DNA of 64,000 nucleotides from Branchiostoma floridae (Eukaryota > Chordata > Leptocardii > Amphioxiformes > Branchiostomatidae). The stretch is from the NCBI RefSeq assembly GCF_000003815.2, contig NC_049982.1, positions 17,122,365-17,186,364 of the forward strand, given 5' to 3'. Both the position numbers and the translations under genes were made by a program. How positions within the stretch are numbered: position 1 is the first letter of the stretch; the number at the start of each line of letters is the position of its first letter. The notes under the pieces are model-generated. The model searched no databases. It had not been told where the DNA came from and worked only from the letters and a program-made list of their open reading frames with translations. Below, piece after piece: positions 35,878-47,474 of this stretch.

Positions 35878-37383
35878 CTGATCATGAGAGATGCATGGTT
35901 ATGTCGATATAAGCGCAATATCAGCACACATATAGGTACATCATACTCGGCACCAGAAAGGAAGATTATCCGAAGATACATGAATTTTGCTCTACCTGTA
36001 GACATTTCATTTGCAATAGGTAGATCTTCTATATAACCTCCTTGATACCAGCTGGTCAGCTTCGTCGTCAAGCACTTGTCACCATTGTTATACCAAATTA
36101 CTTTATGTATGTTTACTATATCTTCTGTATGCTTCATGTTGCAATTAGCCCTCGGGCAAGAACTTGCAAATAAACTTCTTCTATGTTAATGGGCTTAGCT
36201 CCAAGCAGATAGTGAGGTGATTTGTATGACAGCTGTTTGGGGAACCCCGAGTTTTTTTAATATGATAATTAGTTTGATTTATGTCTGCTTAGGATATCAT
36301 GGAGATGTGAAGCGTAAGTGTAATTGTTAGAAGTTGAGGTACATTTAACGGTCATGCTTAACAGGTATGGATGTCTCACATACTGTACTGCTGATTTGAG
36401 TGACATGGTGATTAAAATGCCATTAGGTCCTCTCATCTTAGATGGGTTGGGTGTCAGAAGTTTTATGGGCGATACAGATGTTCTGATTTCGTTACGATAA
36501 GGGACAGTTGTTAGGTGTCTCTTTCGTATCCAATGGTACTTGTTTTTTAGCAGACGGGGTTGGCGCCAAGTATTCATCTTACAGTTGGTGTAGGGCTGTC
36601 AGAGGAAAGTGTGCATCTCGTTTTTGTACCGTGTGAACAGCTGATGTTATGACATATTGGTGGAAAATCAAATCACCATCTGACTAAAGTTGGCCACATC
36701 CCTTCTTCTTTCTGAGTTTCCCAACTTCCTCCCACCACACCGCCCTGAGGCACATAGTCGAACCTCAATAATGCTGACAACCTTAGACAGTTTAAATGCC
36801 AAACATCAAGCTTAAGGAACACCACGCTGCCATATGCCGTCGATTTCTTAAACGCACATTACACAATTAAGTGTCACATTTTAATAATTACTAATCAGAT
36901 GGACATCCTCTGTGTCATTAAATAAATACACCACTACTTTCCCATAACATTTATAACCATTACTCTCAAATACAACCGACTATAAACATACATACCATCC
37001 ACAAAAAAGCAATAAATATTTCATGGAGGTATGAGGTCCCCGAACTCTAGTTTAATGATATTAGTATATTTGTATACAAGTTATAAATGCGAGCGTGTTA
37101 GATTTTGAACATCATTATATGTTAGAAGCTAAACACGCACTTTTGGCACCGACAAGAAGTTTCACACCTATTTTCCATGGTTGATCAGTTTGTGAACGTT
37201 ACATTGTCTGGACAAATTTCAATGATTTCACCTGATGCACACGAGTGCGCATGATGCCGTAGTAAGAAAATAGACATAGGCTACTAACGCTGTAGTTCCT
37301 AAGACTATTCGTTACTTGCTACAATATTGGGTAATTGTTTCCGTATTTCTTCGTCACCACGGGCATCTTCGTCGTTCCTTTCT
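35878..37383. other. Spacer between duplicated exon sets; nothing recognised
   Basis: About 1.5 kb without any trace of exons 1-3. No poly(A) signal or repeat could be assigned with confidence. Confidence 0.5.
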
Positions 37384-40300
37384 CTAACGGATGAGGATGG
37401 AGTAGCGCCAGTTGCTCCCAGCATCCCGGATGTCGGCGGTGTTTCCGGTCAGACAGCAGGAGCTGGTGTACCAGTTCCCCCAGTGGCCGTGAGGAGACGT
37501 GTTCAGGTCGTAACCCCACGTGATCTGCTGACCTGTCCAGCCCAGCCCCACGTGAGGGTAGGATGGGTCACTCCCAGTCTGAAGGAACAAAAAAACTTTT
37601 CCGCACCTTTATGACTGTACATGTGGTGTGTGAAGGTAGGAAAGTAACTCAAAATGTAAAGAGACCTGAAAGAAATCTTCTCTATCACTCTATGTAAACA
37701 TGTTCTGTCCCTAATTCAGTCGTATTCTACGACGTGTGTTAAAATGGGTTTCAACATGATAGGATTTTGTGATGGAAAAAAACATTCCCCCATAATCATA
37801 GATGTTCATTTATACATTAAGCTTTTGATAAACGTTGAATCAAGAAAAGTGATTATATTATGCTCTGTATACATAATTAGGGGCTTCATTTCAATATGTG
37901 AGCTGACCTACGGAGAATGGGTCTAGAAAAGCATCGCTTTGAACAACTCAGATAGATGTTGAAAGTGTACCAATCTTTGCCACACGTACAGAACGAACTC
38001 TTCCAAACACGATGATAATATCACCTTGATCTCTTTCTTCTCCCTTGTGACGCTGCTGGTCATGGTGGCCACCACCGTGTTGTCCCCACAGAAGCCGTCG
38101 ATGTAACAATGTCCCTTCAGGCCCAGGTCGTCACGGTAGTAGCCGTAGTGCGACACCACGTCATCAGAAGACTTGGCCCAGCCGTACACAACCTGGGGGG
38201 CAGCATTGATGTTTTTGTTTGTTTGTTTGTTTGTTTGTTTGCTTGCTTGTTTGTTTGTTTGTTGGATCATTTGTTGGATGGTTTGTTTCTTTTTGTCTTA
38301 GTTTGTATATTGGAGACGGATACCATGAGATATTGTAAAATGATTACAAAATGTACGTCCCTGCGAATAACTCGTAGTAAAACTTAACTAAAATGATTAA
38401 GACTTTATAAGTCGTGTTTCATCAAGTAACTTTGTGCAGATAACAAAAGTCACTTTAATTAGATTTCCCGCTACGTTTAATAAGAAGAAAGCGACAGCAA
38501 AGAGTAATCACTACCTCGTGGTACATTCCCAGGTCCAGGCCCTGCGTGTAAATAGCGCCACTGGTGGTGTTAGGGAGAATTGCCTGGATCGGGCCGTTCC
38601 TACATATTGAATGGCAGCTTTTATTTCTTTGGCCAATAAGGTTACTGTATATTTTCGGCAGTGGGTGGAATACAAAATTTGTGGTTGGACTTGAACAGCA
38701 TGGCTGAACCATAATCATATTTGGTATACTTTAGTAATTTTGTGATCTATTACTGATATTACAGTGTTATGAATATTTCTACCCTCCTTGGTTCTTTTAC
38801 TGGAAACTATCAACATGTACTTAATGTAGACTTATGTTTTCAACGCCGATTTAGCCAAGAAGAACATACACTGAAATCAAATCATCATTGTGAGGTTGGT
38901 ACCTTTTGATGATGTTATACATGGCTGCAGCTTCGTCTTTAGTGGCTCCCTTGGCCATCATGTTGAAGACCCTGAGCCAGCCGCCATCTTTGAATCCCAT
39001 TTCGCACCAGACCTGTAACAAATAATGTGCCCGTTTCATGTGGTTCTGAAGAAGCATGCTATGCTGAGGAAATACATGTATCTAAAAGTATGAGTATCCA
39101 TATTCTGAGATCTCATTAGTTAGCGTCAACATCACGAGTATTAAAGCGTCGTCGTCTGAGGAGTCAGAAATATGCAAATGAGCATACGGGCTATCTTGAT
39201 CTACAAATCTATCGCAAACTAGTCTACATGTACTTGTCCAAGCAACCCCTCCTTCTCTCATCTTGATTTCTTTCAAAAGATTCCGGCGTTTTTTCTCTCT
39301 TCATTTTGGATTTTAATCTTTTTTTGACGCCTGTACCTGGGCTACCCCCTCGTCCTGTGCAGAGAGCCTTATCCAGTACAGCCCACTTCTGTAGGAGCCA
39401 AACGTGAAGATCTCCCGGCAGGACATGGCAGGGTTCCCCTCCGACTCTCCTCTCCTAGAGACGGCCTCTCCGGCAGCATTTTGCCAGTTCTACAAAGAAC
39501 AACAAGGGGAACATCTTCAACAATTATCGGATCTTCTGTTCATTGAAATAACATGTTTTAGCAAATTTGGGAACCGACTGGTGTTTAATCAGAACCTCCT
39601 GGACATTGATTTTGCCAACAGCGGAGGACAGCACCAACAAACCGAGATCTCTATGTGTAAGGATCCCTTAGTGCGTTAAAAGATTACTTCAATGTGAAGA
39701 AATTATTCATTTCTGCTTGGTCACTAATCTCAGAGAAACTAATTCATTTGCATATTTTAAACGAATATAAAGTCGACTGAGGTCATCAACATTGCCGTAA
39801 TCAACTGCTCAACTCAGGCAATATTGATCTTATTCTACATACATGTGTCATTGGAATAAAATCTGAATTTGATTATAAGAGTCATCTAATCATAAAGTGG
39901 TGAGCTAGATAAAGAATGACAGCACATTGGCAAATTGCACGTACCACATAATAGCTTTGGTAGCAAGAGCAGTCTTGTTTATGCCGCTAGACAAAGTACA
40001 GGAATACGGAATTGAGAGGAAATGAGAGTGTACCTGTCCGTCGCACACCTGCAGCTGTGTGGTGGCTCTGTTGTACCTCAGCGCGCCGGCCTGTTCTGAG
40101 ATGCACGTCTCACCTTCCACATCCGGGACCCTGAACTCTGCGCCAACGGCAACAATATGAATATCGACCTTCAGTTATGAAGTTCAAGCTGAACTTTGGA
40201 ATCAACTTCATTACAATCATGACACCTAGCGTCTTTCTCAAATTGGAACCAACTGTCTGGGGAGGGAAGCTTGCCAGATCCATGTCAGTTAAGCGAGCAA

Positions 40301-40888
40301 AGCAATCCCCATGCCAAGTCGGAGCAGGTCACATTCTACCCTTGCATGGAATCCACTGAAGAAGTGTTGTCCGTGATTTTTCTCTTCATTCCCGTTGTCT
40401 CGTACCTTCATAAGATGTCGAGAAGATGTAAGAAACAAAGTATATCAACTCGATCAGGAACTACCCTCTGTCTCCACTGCTGTCACCAGAAGCCCCATTC
40501 CCAACCCCCGCTCTCTTGACTACAACAGCTGTCATTCAGAAACCCTTTACCTTGCTGCCCCTTCCGTTAACAAAAGTTTAAGATGTCCAGATATTTGTAC
40601 AACAATATTAATCTTACATGAGAAGAGTACAACGCCCTTACCAGAAAGTTCTTGAAGCCTTGTCTTGAGCTCCTTCAGCTCGCTCTTGTCCACACAATTC
40701 CCACTGTGAAATACAAAATTCCCGGTGATGCTGCAGCCTTCGGCGCCGGCTGCTGGGTCGGGGGAGCCATCACAAGTTGTCGATGAGCTGTCCGCATCTT
40801 CAGCAAGAGTTAAAGGTAACATTAGGCATAGTGTGAAAAGCGCAAGAAGTCGGTTAGACGAACGAAGCATCGACATGATTCTCAACAT
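37384..40888 (-). CDS. Secreted fibrinogen/intelectin-like protein, seven exons
   Basis: Exons 40888-40642, 40137-40034, 39489-39337, 39012-38903, 38599-38515, 38192-38025 and 37578-37384 join in matching phases to 353 aa. Residues about 1-29 form a signal peptide (LALFTLCLMLPLTLA core). A polar, cysteine-bearing stretch ends in a short helix (KSELKELKTRLQEL). Exon 2 carries GALRYN and CDGQ, a short motif seen in various extracellular proteins. From SCREIF and SGLYWI onward, with WCEM and DGGWLRVF, it resembles the start of fibrinogen-related and intelectin domains. The remainder (LDLGMYHEV, HCYIDGFCGDN, SSCCLTGN, final YSILIR) is not recognised as canonical fibrinogen C. Function unknown; glycan recognition is a possibility by analogy only. 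The start was chosen as the first ATG in frame before the signal peptide. Two other Met codons follow within seven residues. Confidence 0.8.
38216..38268. repeat. (GTTT)n microsatellite in intron
   Basis: TTTG units interrupted by GCTTGC, in the intron before the 168-bp exon; orthologous in position to the tract at 35.2 kb. Confidence 0.85.
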
Positions 40889-40956
40889 ATTACTCGTTAC
40901 TCAGCCGTAGTTCAAGTTCGCAACAAGGCGGACAGTGACCTCAAAACTGTACTGTC

Positions 40957-40980
40957 CATGCACGTAAGTCACGTGAGCCT
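40957..40980. promoter_or_regulatory. E-box upstream of fibrinogen-like gene
   Basis: The sequence GTCACGTGAG contains CACGTG, a bHLH (USF/MITF/TFEB-type) binding core, about 85 bp before the start codon of the minus-strand gene. A second half-site CACGTA is adjacent. Promoter role inferred from position only. Confidence 0.35.
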
Positions 40981-42833
40981 GTTTGAACGCATAGCATCAG
41001 CACTTTCTCTCGACCGCTGCATCAGGAACTGATTAAACTTGTCAAAAACAAGAAGGCAAGAAAATGAATAGGGTGCAGGGTTCACTGACTTGTTCACGAG
41101 CAAACCACAGAGATACAATGTACGCCACTGTCCGTTTATAGTGACTGCTACTGTTGATCGACCCAAATTTTGGCGGATTGTTTGTAAGATCCTAGTGAAA
41201 ATTTTACAAAGACATCTATTAGCCCATGGGTCAAAACGCAGAAATACAAAACCTGGATGACAAAATATAGTTTCTTTGACTGCAAATTCGGATGGCGGTT
41301 GACAGATCCTGGCGGCTGCAGTTCATGAAACATCGCAAGGCTACTTTTCATGCTCAACATGCCAGCTTTGCGTCCTCCGCTACTCGAGCTCCTGAGTTGA
41401 TGGGAAATAGACGTCGTCATATGTCTTAAGTCTTGCAGAGCTTACTTTTATTGAGTACTTGGCAGGCCACAAATGCATTTTCAAACAGGCATTGGACCGA
41501 GCGGTAGAATTGGATAGGCTGCCAACTGTTAAACAAGCTAAGAACATAGGGCAATCCCTATTTTAGATCTCCTCGATAAATGTGTTGTTTATTTCAGCGT
41601 GCAAAAGTTTGATACCTGAGCCTAACGCCTATGGTCATCAGCGTTATGTCACCATCCAAAAATAACGAGTACCAACATATAAACGAGAAAAATACATCAC
41701 ACACTGTGGTGCGCTTGTGCAAATCCAAACAGAAGATGGATAACGTTATCATTTGCTTCGACAAGAAAACACAGAAAAAGAATGGTCCAACAATTGACCA
41801 TGCTTGGTTTAAAACATACAACTTCTAAATCAACCTTTCACTTTTTTCTTCGAACAAAAAATGTCATGTAAGCACCTGTCTTATTGGCATTTAGAAATGT
41901 CAAGGATAGCACTTCGTTTGCTAATTGATAAGTAATACTATAAGTAAATAGTCATGAAATCGTGACAGCATAAAAACACACGATAAACCTCCACCGTGTC
42001 TATTTCTGTCACGACGAACCGGAGGCTGAAGGCCATACTAGTATTTGACAAAACAATTTTGTTTTCGTACAGGGAGGGTGATTCCGGTGAACGAGTACAC
42101 CTGTCGACCTCCCACACAAAATCAATGAAAGCTAGACAGGCTGGCACTTCAAAGCGTACGACAATAATCTAAAATTGATAACAAAGCCATCGAGTAATTG
42201 AGATGTCGTTATCATTGAATTAGGGAAGAGACGTTGGGGTTCAAAATACCTCTTACAATGTCACCGACTACTAATATCCAAAGGAACATGTAAGGAATAT
42301 AAGTATATATTAGGGAAATAGGATATCACTTTCACAGTATGACAGAATAAGTAAGGCCAGTGTAAGGCCTTGGGATTTCTTTCGTAATTTGTTCATGCGT
42401 GAGGTATTGTAGAAGGAAAAAATTGTCTCGGGGGAAGACAAAGTTTTTTTTACTTCAAAAAGGTGGCATTATTGTGGGAAAACATACTGGAGTTGAACAA
42501 AAGGACGCCACTTATATTACCCTCTATCAAATGATAAATGTTAGCAACGCCATAATCTGCACATATACCCAATCAGTATCTATTTTATCCACGACGTCTC
42601 AAATCAAATATTTACCTGTTGGTAGTAAAATTAGCTCCCCGCAGATTAACACAGGACACTTCCTGTGGAGAGTTTGTTTATAGCTGTTAAGGACATGTTT
42701 AAGGACACGATTAATCCAAGGACATGTGTCGTAACGTGGGTGGCGCGGTTAGTAGAAGTAGACACCCTATATAAAAGAGTAAAAAAATCCAACATTCATA
42801 ACTTTACACCGACACTACCAGATATGTACACAT
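40981..42833. other. Intergenic between divergent genes; nothing recognised
   Basis: No exon, RNA gene or transposon boundary was identified. It separates the minus-strand fibrinogen-like gene from the plus-strand CUB relic. Confidence 0.45.
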
Positions 42834-44889
42834 ATGATGCTGTACATATTCACTGTGCTCGCAGTAGGGCTTCTGCTCAAGGTAAATTTTGTATTCCTCG
42901 TTTTTGTTCTCTCTCCCTCTTTTTCTGGGGAGAATGTAGTGCCTTCTCCAGTATATCCACATTGAATTACATTTCCCTAACACTCAAATTTATTCAAGGA
43001 TATGATTACGGATTAATAATCATACGATTTGAACAAATTGTTGCCTACCATGGCCCTCCCAACGTGATTGTTTCCCAAATCATTCCAGAACCATCAAAAA
43101 GCGTAGACACTAAAAAAAAAAGATTCATTGAAATTCATGAACTTCTTTGCTGTATCTTCCATCCTGTTGATTATGGCCAATATACTTGCACGTTGCCTGT
43201 GCTGAGCTACAAAGCCCCTTAACAGTTCGTACGTGTATATCCTAGTACGAACTTTCTAAAACGTTAGCTCAGACAACGTGCAAGTATATTGGCCATAAGC
43301 AGCAGGATGGAAGATACAGCAAAGAAGTTCATGAATTTCAATGAATCTTTTTTTTTTCATTTGTCGAGGGGACTGAACGTCAACCAGAAAGTACCATGTT
43401 ACATTGTACCCCCCCCCCCTCACCCCACCCCCATCGTTAAAGAAGTGTACAAATCCTGCACACGTTTTCAGGACGTTGGTGCGGCACCTCAGTGCCCGGA
43501 GACGCCACGACGACGTTACAATTCACTTGGTCTCGAACTCTGACAGCATCACCATCACCGGCTTCAAGATTAGGTACGAGGTGGAGGGCAGCGACCATCA
43601 CCACTTCGGACCCGGGCATGTGGACTACTGCGGAGATGCGCTGCACGGACATGACGGAGAAATAATGTCTCCTTCGTTTATCTATCTATTCGCAAATGTG
43701 ACAAAATACATTACACAGACTCTCAGGCAGCGTTGCTGATATTGCAAGGTCTACAGGTAGGGACGGATACACAGGAATGGTAATATAACGTTACACATCA
43801 CTGTCAATATCACTAACTATAAATACTAAACATCACTAACTTGAATACAACATATCTAACAAATCATTTGAAAGCAGTCTGTAATCTATTTGAGTTGGGT
43901 TACCAGAATTTCATTTTAAGTACTTAAACGAGAACGGCAGTCATTGCCACATAAGTCAGATCTTTAAGCTGGTTTAGTTCTATTATAATGGTCTGCGAGT
44001 CCACCTATCTTCTGCGCTGAGGATCATCTACAAACATGACTTAGGTTCTCCTGATCAGTCGATATAAATATTCATATTCCACTACATTCCGTGATCATGC
44101 TATATGAGCAGTTTCACAGATTTCCACACATACCCTACCTGAAAACCTTTCCGTTCCGTCCCATGTTTTCTATCGTCTTTCTGTGCATTTTGACCGTCTT
44201 TTTATATCAAATGACGTTTCTGTGGTGAAAACGCTCCTCCTACGGTGACGTACTACAATGAGGATGTCACCATCAGGTTTCATACGGACGCCGACAGAGT
44301 GGACCGTGGTTTCCGCTTCAGCTGGGTATACCTCGATAATATATGGTCAGGGATAGGACATTGGTAATAGCTTATTTCCAACTGACTGTGGCCTAAAACC
44401 GCCAACGGATAGAGATATCAATTACCTACAGATTGTTGTATGTAATGTACTTCTCAAAGTCCAGTCCCCGTCATTATCACATGTACCGTACGGCAGGGTT
44501 ACAACTACCCTCATCATGAGAACCATCCTCCGTAGTGACCGTTGGCTCAATCTTTTGCTGGCGAAAGGATGAAACAGCGTTCACTACGGTGGATGGCACT
44601 CAGGCTAGGTTATAACAGTAAATTGAGGGCGTTCTGATGGGACAATCTTGGCGTTGCTGTGTAAAATTAGGCAGAAAAAAAACTGTCGAATAACCTTGTC
44701 GATGGTCGGTTACATGATGGCCAGGCCGTAAATCGTACGAATATACGGTAGCTGCGCCTTTATGAATACGTGTCATGTAGCAAATGCAGCATTTTGTACA
44801 CCGCGTTCTTCAGACCCGACTGGCAGTGGCAGCGGGGAAGGCAGCGGCGATGTGGTGGGCGGCCTCCCGTAAGACACCAGTCGTCCATG
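42834..44889 (+). pseudogene. Damaged CUB-domain secreted protein gene
   Basis: A signal-peptide exon is plausible at 42834-42881 (MMLYIFTVLAVGLLLK, donor AAG/GTAAAT). After acceptor TTTTCAG near 43470 a frame begins GRWCGTSVPGDATT, the usual second half of a CUB domain, but its continuation (DVTIHLVSNSD, FKIRYEVEG) lies in another frame, so one base appears lost near 43513. The same piece runs on to CGDALHGHDGEIMSPS, the start of another CUB, where the expected donor is absent. At 44234-44330 a further CUB second half (CGENAPPTVTYY, VDRGFRFSW) is readable, but its first half was not found. A last piece at 44817-44869 encodes GSGSGEGSGD. The organisation resembles the intact FN2-CUB gene at 50-55 kb. 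Either a decaying paralogue or a locus with sequencing errors; not a confident functional gene. Confidence 0.55.
43112..43357. repeat. Snap-back inverted repeat inside the CUB relic
   Basis: Arms 43112-43207 and 43266-43357 are inverted copies with few mismatches and one 5-bp difference; the loop of about 58 bp contains its own GTTCGTAC/GTACGAAC hairpin. No direct repeat was seen at the borders. Confidence 0.85.
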
Positions 44890-46057
44890 TAGTACCAACA
44901 AACAATGCATTCAACCTCCGTACCTCCGCATTTAAACTTTGAAGGAAGGCAAATATAGACCTGTTAAGAACGCATTTGAATTCTCTGTCATCTTTCAGTT
45001 AGAATCACGAGACTAATACAATGATAACCCTTCCACAGATCGATGCCCACAGCTTGTATTTGATAGCTGTTAGGATGAAACTATAAGGACAATTCAACAA
45101 AGTAGATCTAGAAGTCAAACAAAAATTGGTTTATTCTCCTATCAAATGCAGAGCCCCGTATCTTCTTACATACATGTATGTATTGCACTTACATCACTGC
45201 ATATGCCTGCTGTTCCAACATGTAGTGCTACCTAGTAGAGAAGGAATTATTACAGCCACTTCATCTAAGCGAGTTTGTACTAGTACAAACACGCATACCA
45301 ACATACGTGATACGTTTTGGACCTGCTATTTACTTGCCTTGGGCCATTCCTTACCTTACAGTACTGTTAGTCCAACCTTTGTTGGTCGGCTTATTGTATT
45401 GGCAACTGGGCAAATGGTGGCAGAAGGTTGTATACAGAACATTTTGCAACCTACATACCATACAAATTGGCGCCTCAAACACCCTGCACCTAATAACATC
45501 TGCATTCTGCACCCATCTCATGCTGTGTGCAGCATGAAAACGGAGAAAAGAATCTGTCTTGATCTCTCTACTGAATTGAATAGAACTAGAGACCTGTATA
45601 TACATATATATATGAAGCATATACAGATGAAAGAGTAGTAAAATATCCGTCTGTATCTCACGTTATATACCAAATTAATTTCATTTGGCCTGATCATAGG
45701 GTTAGCCGAGGGTCAAGCAGAACAGAATTTTAGCAGTTAGGAGAAATGTGTGTTAGGAGCGTGACTGATTGGTTGGATCAAAATCTCCTTGGTTGGATGA
45801 GTCAAGTACCCAGGCTGAATGCTGTGATTGGTTAGGATTGGGGCACAACACGGCACCCATTTTTGCTGCTGACAAATTCAAAACATTACAAATCTGTAAT
45901 GATTTCCCAGGGGTAAAATTGCTTCAAGGACGGCATCAGGCACTGCCACAGGGTCTACTGTAAATGCAGAAATGTTCGACGAAGTTTTGACAGTGACCAC
46001 ATCACCCCAAAACTGAAAACCACCAAGAACATTTTTAATTTACAGTATGTTAACTAA
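44890..46057. other. Intergenic; nothing recognised
   Basis: The longest plus-strand frame here (45126-45638) has no domain, signal peptide or splice support and is judged fortuitous. Confidence 0.45.
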
Positions 46058-46285
46058 AGTAATGCTAGATCACCTTTATCCGTGTGGTAACCTATATCAG
46101 TTGTTTTACAAAAACGGGGGTTTTGACGATATCAAGTTTCCCATGGTGGTTTCAAACCAAAATATTTTTAAAATACACATTGTATATCACAATTTGAAAC
46201 CACTGTCCATCGACTTGATATCCCTAAAAATAATTTTCACAATCGAGGAATACCTCGCAGGTAAAGGTGAAGTAGCGTTATATGG
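46058..46285. mobile_element. Fold-back MITE, copy 2
   Basis: Related to the element at 4.5 kb. It starts TAATGCTAGATCACCTTTAT and ends with the inverse of TAACGCTACTTCACCTTTA, with an inner inverted GATATCAAG pair. More diverged than copy 1. No coding capacity. Confidence 0.7.
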
Positions 46286-47474
46286 TGCTACCGCAAACTC
46301 AAAACCACTGCGAACACTCTATTTTCCCGCTGCTCCAAAATCAAATCCCTGCAAACTTAAATTCATTTACAGTAATCAAAATAGATGCTCAAATTTATTC
46401 TGATGAAACCAAAGGGGATGTGATTTTAAACATATTACCTAAGCCTGGCTGACAACAATCAACAACATTCAGTATACTATGGATGGCTCCACACCTCTAC
46501 AGCATTCCTGGTACACTGCATGTGCATTTCCACAAAGGTTACAATGCACAATGTAGAATTGTGATGTAGTTTCAAAGCAGTTATGCATGAATGATCATAA
46601 CTCCTTGTGTTTTAAAAAGAGAGGAGAAGCAATTAAAGATAGTGCCTGGTGTTTCATAGAAATACATAGTGTTCTGGTTCATTATTTTCATCTTGCTTAT
46701 ATTAATAGTAGCTGTATTAGCTGTAAGTTTCCTTTTCAACCTTTTGACCACATGTGGTTCTCTGTGTGATTTAGCCTCTGGGCATGAACACGCAGTAAAG
46801 ATTATCATAATGTACTGACAACACTGCTCTGCAGACTAGCAGCATAGGTACACATAGATCATTGTAACAAGTAACTCAATACTAAAACCTGACACAGTTC
46901 TGGAACTAGTCTACTACATGTAGTTGATTTGGCTAAGTTATCTTGATAATGAACACTAAGCAGTACTGAACATATAAGGCAAAAGTTTAACTAACATAGC
47001 TCCATTCAGCAAAGGTAACAAGTCCTCACTGTCCCTAAATCAAGTTTGGAGACATTTAAACAGCCAACTATACTAGTATACTAGAGCTAGAAGATCATTT
47101 TTGGGAATTGGCATTTGTGTCCCTAACCTAAAAATTTAGGTGCATTACAAAAACAATTTGAATATACAACATAAAATAAAGTAGAATGTCAGCAAAACCT
47201 AATCATAGTCCTGAGCTTTGAAAATTTGTAATGAAGTCAAATTCTATAGATGATTTCAAAATGTCAAACAAGAAATACAACAAAGGTTTAATCATTTTTC
47301 TGACACTTAAATAAAGGACTGTTAGTTTTGCATTTCCATACTGATACATAAACCTACACAAACATCTAGTTGCACCGGAGCACACACAGCGTCAATTTCA
47401 GGTGCACAGAAGTGTAATGTGCACCTAGTATTTCCTAATAACCCAGTGTCTCTTGACTGTATTCATGACGTTGT
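46286..47474. other. Intergenic and TMX2 3' region; nothing recognised
   Basis: AT-rich. The part nearest 47474 is probably the TMX2 3' UTR; an ATTAAA variant poly(A) signal on the minus strand near 47286 is possible but weak. Confidence 0.4.

Noticed and set aside
42665-43222. 185-codon plus-strand frame
   Set aside because: It runs through the true signal-peptide exon in another frame and into the snap-back repeat.
45126-45638. 170-codon plus-strand frame
   Set aside because: No domain, no splice context; composition like the surrounding non-coding DNA.
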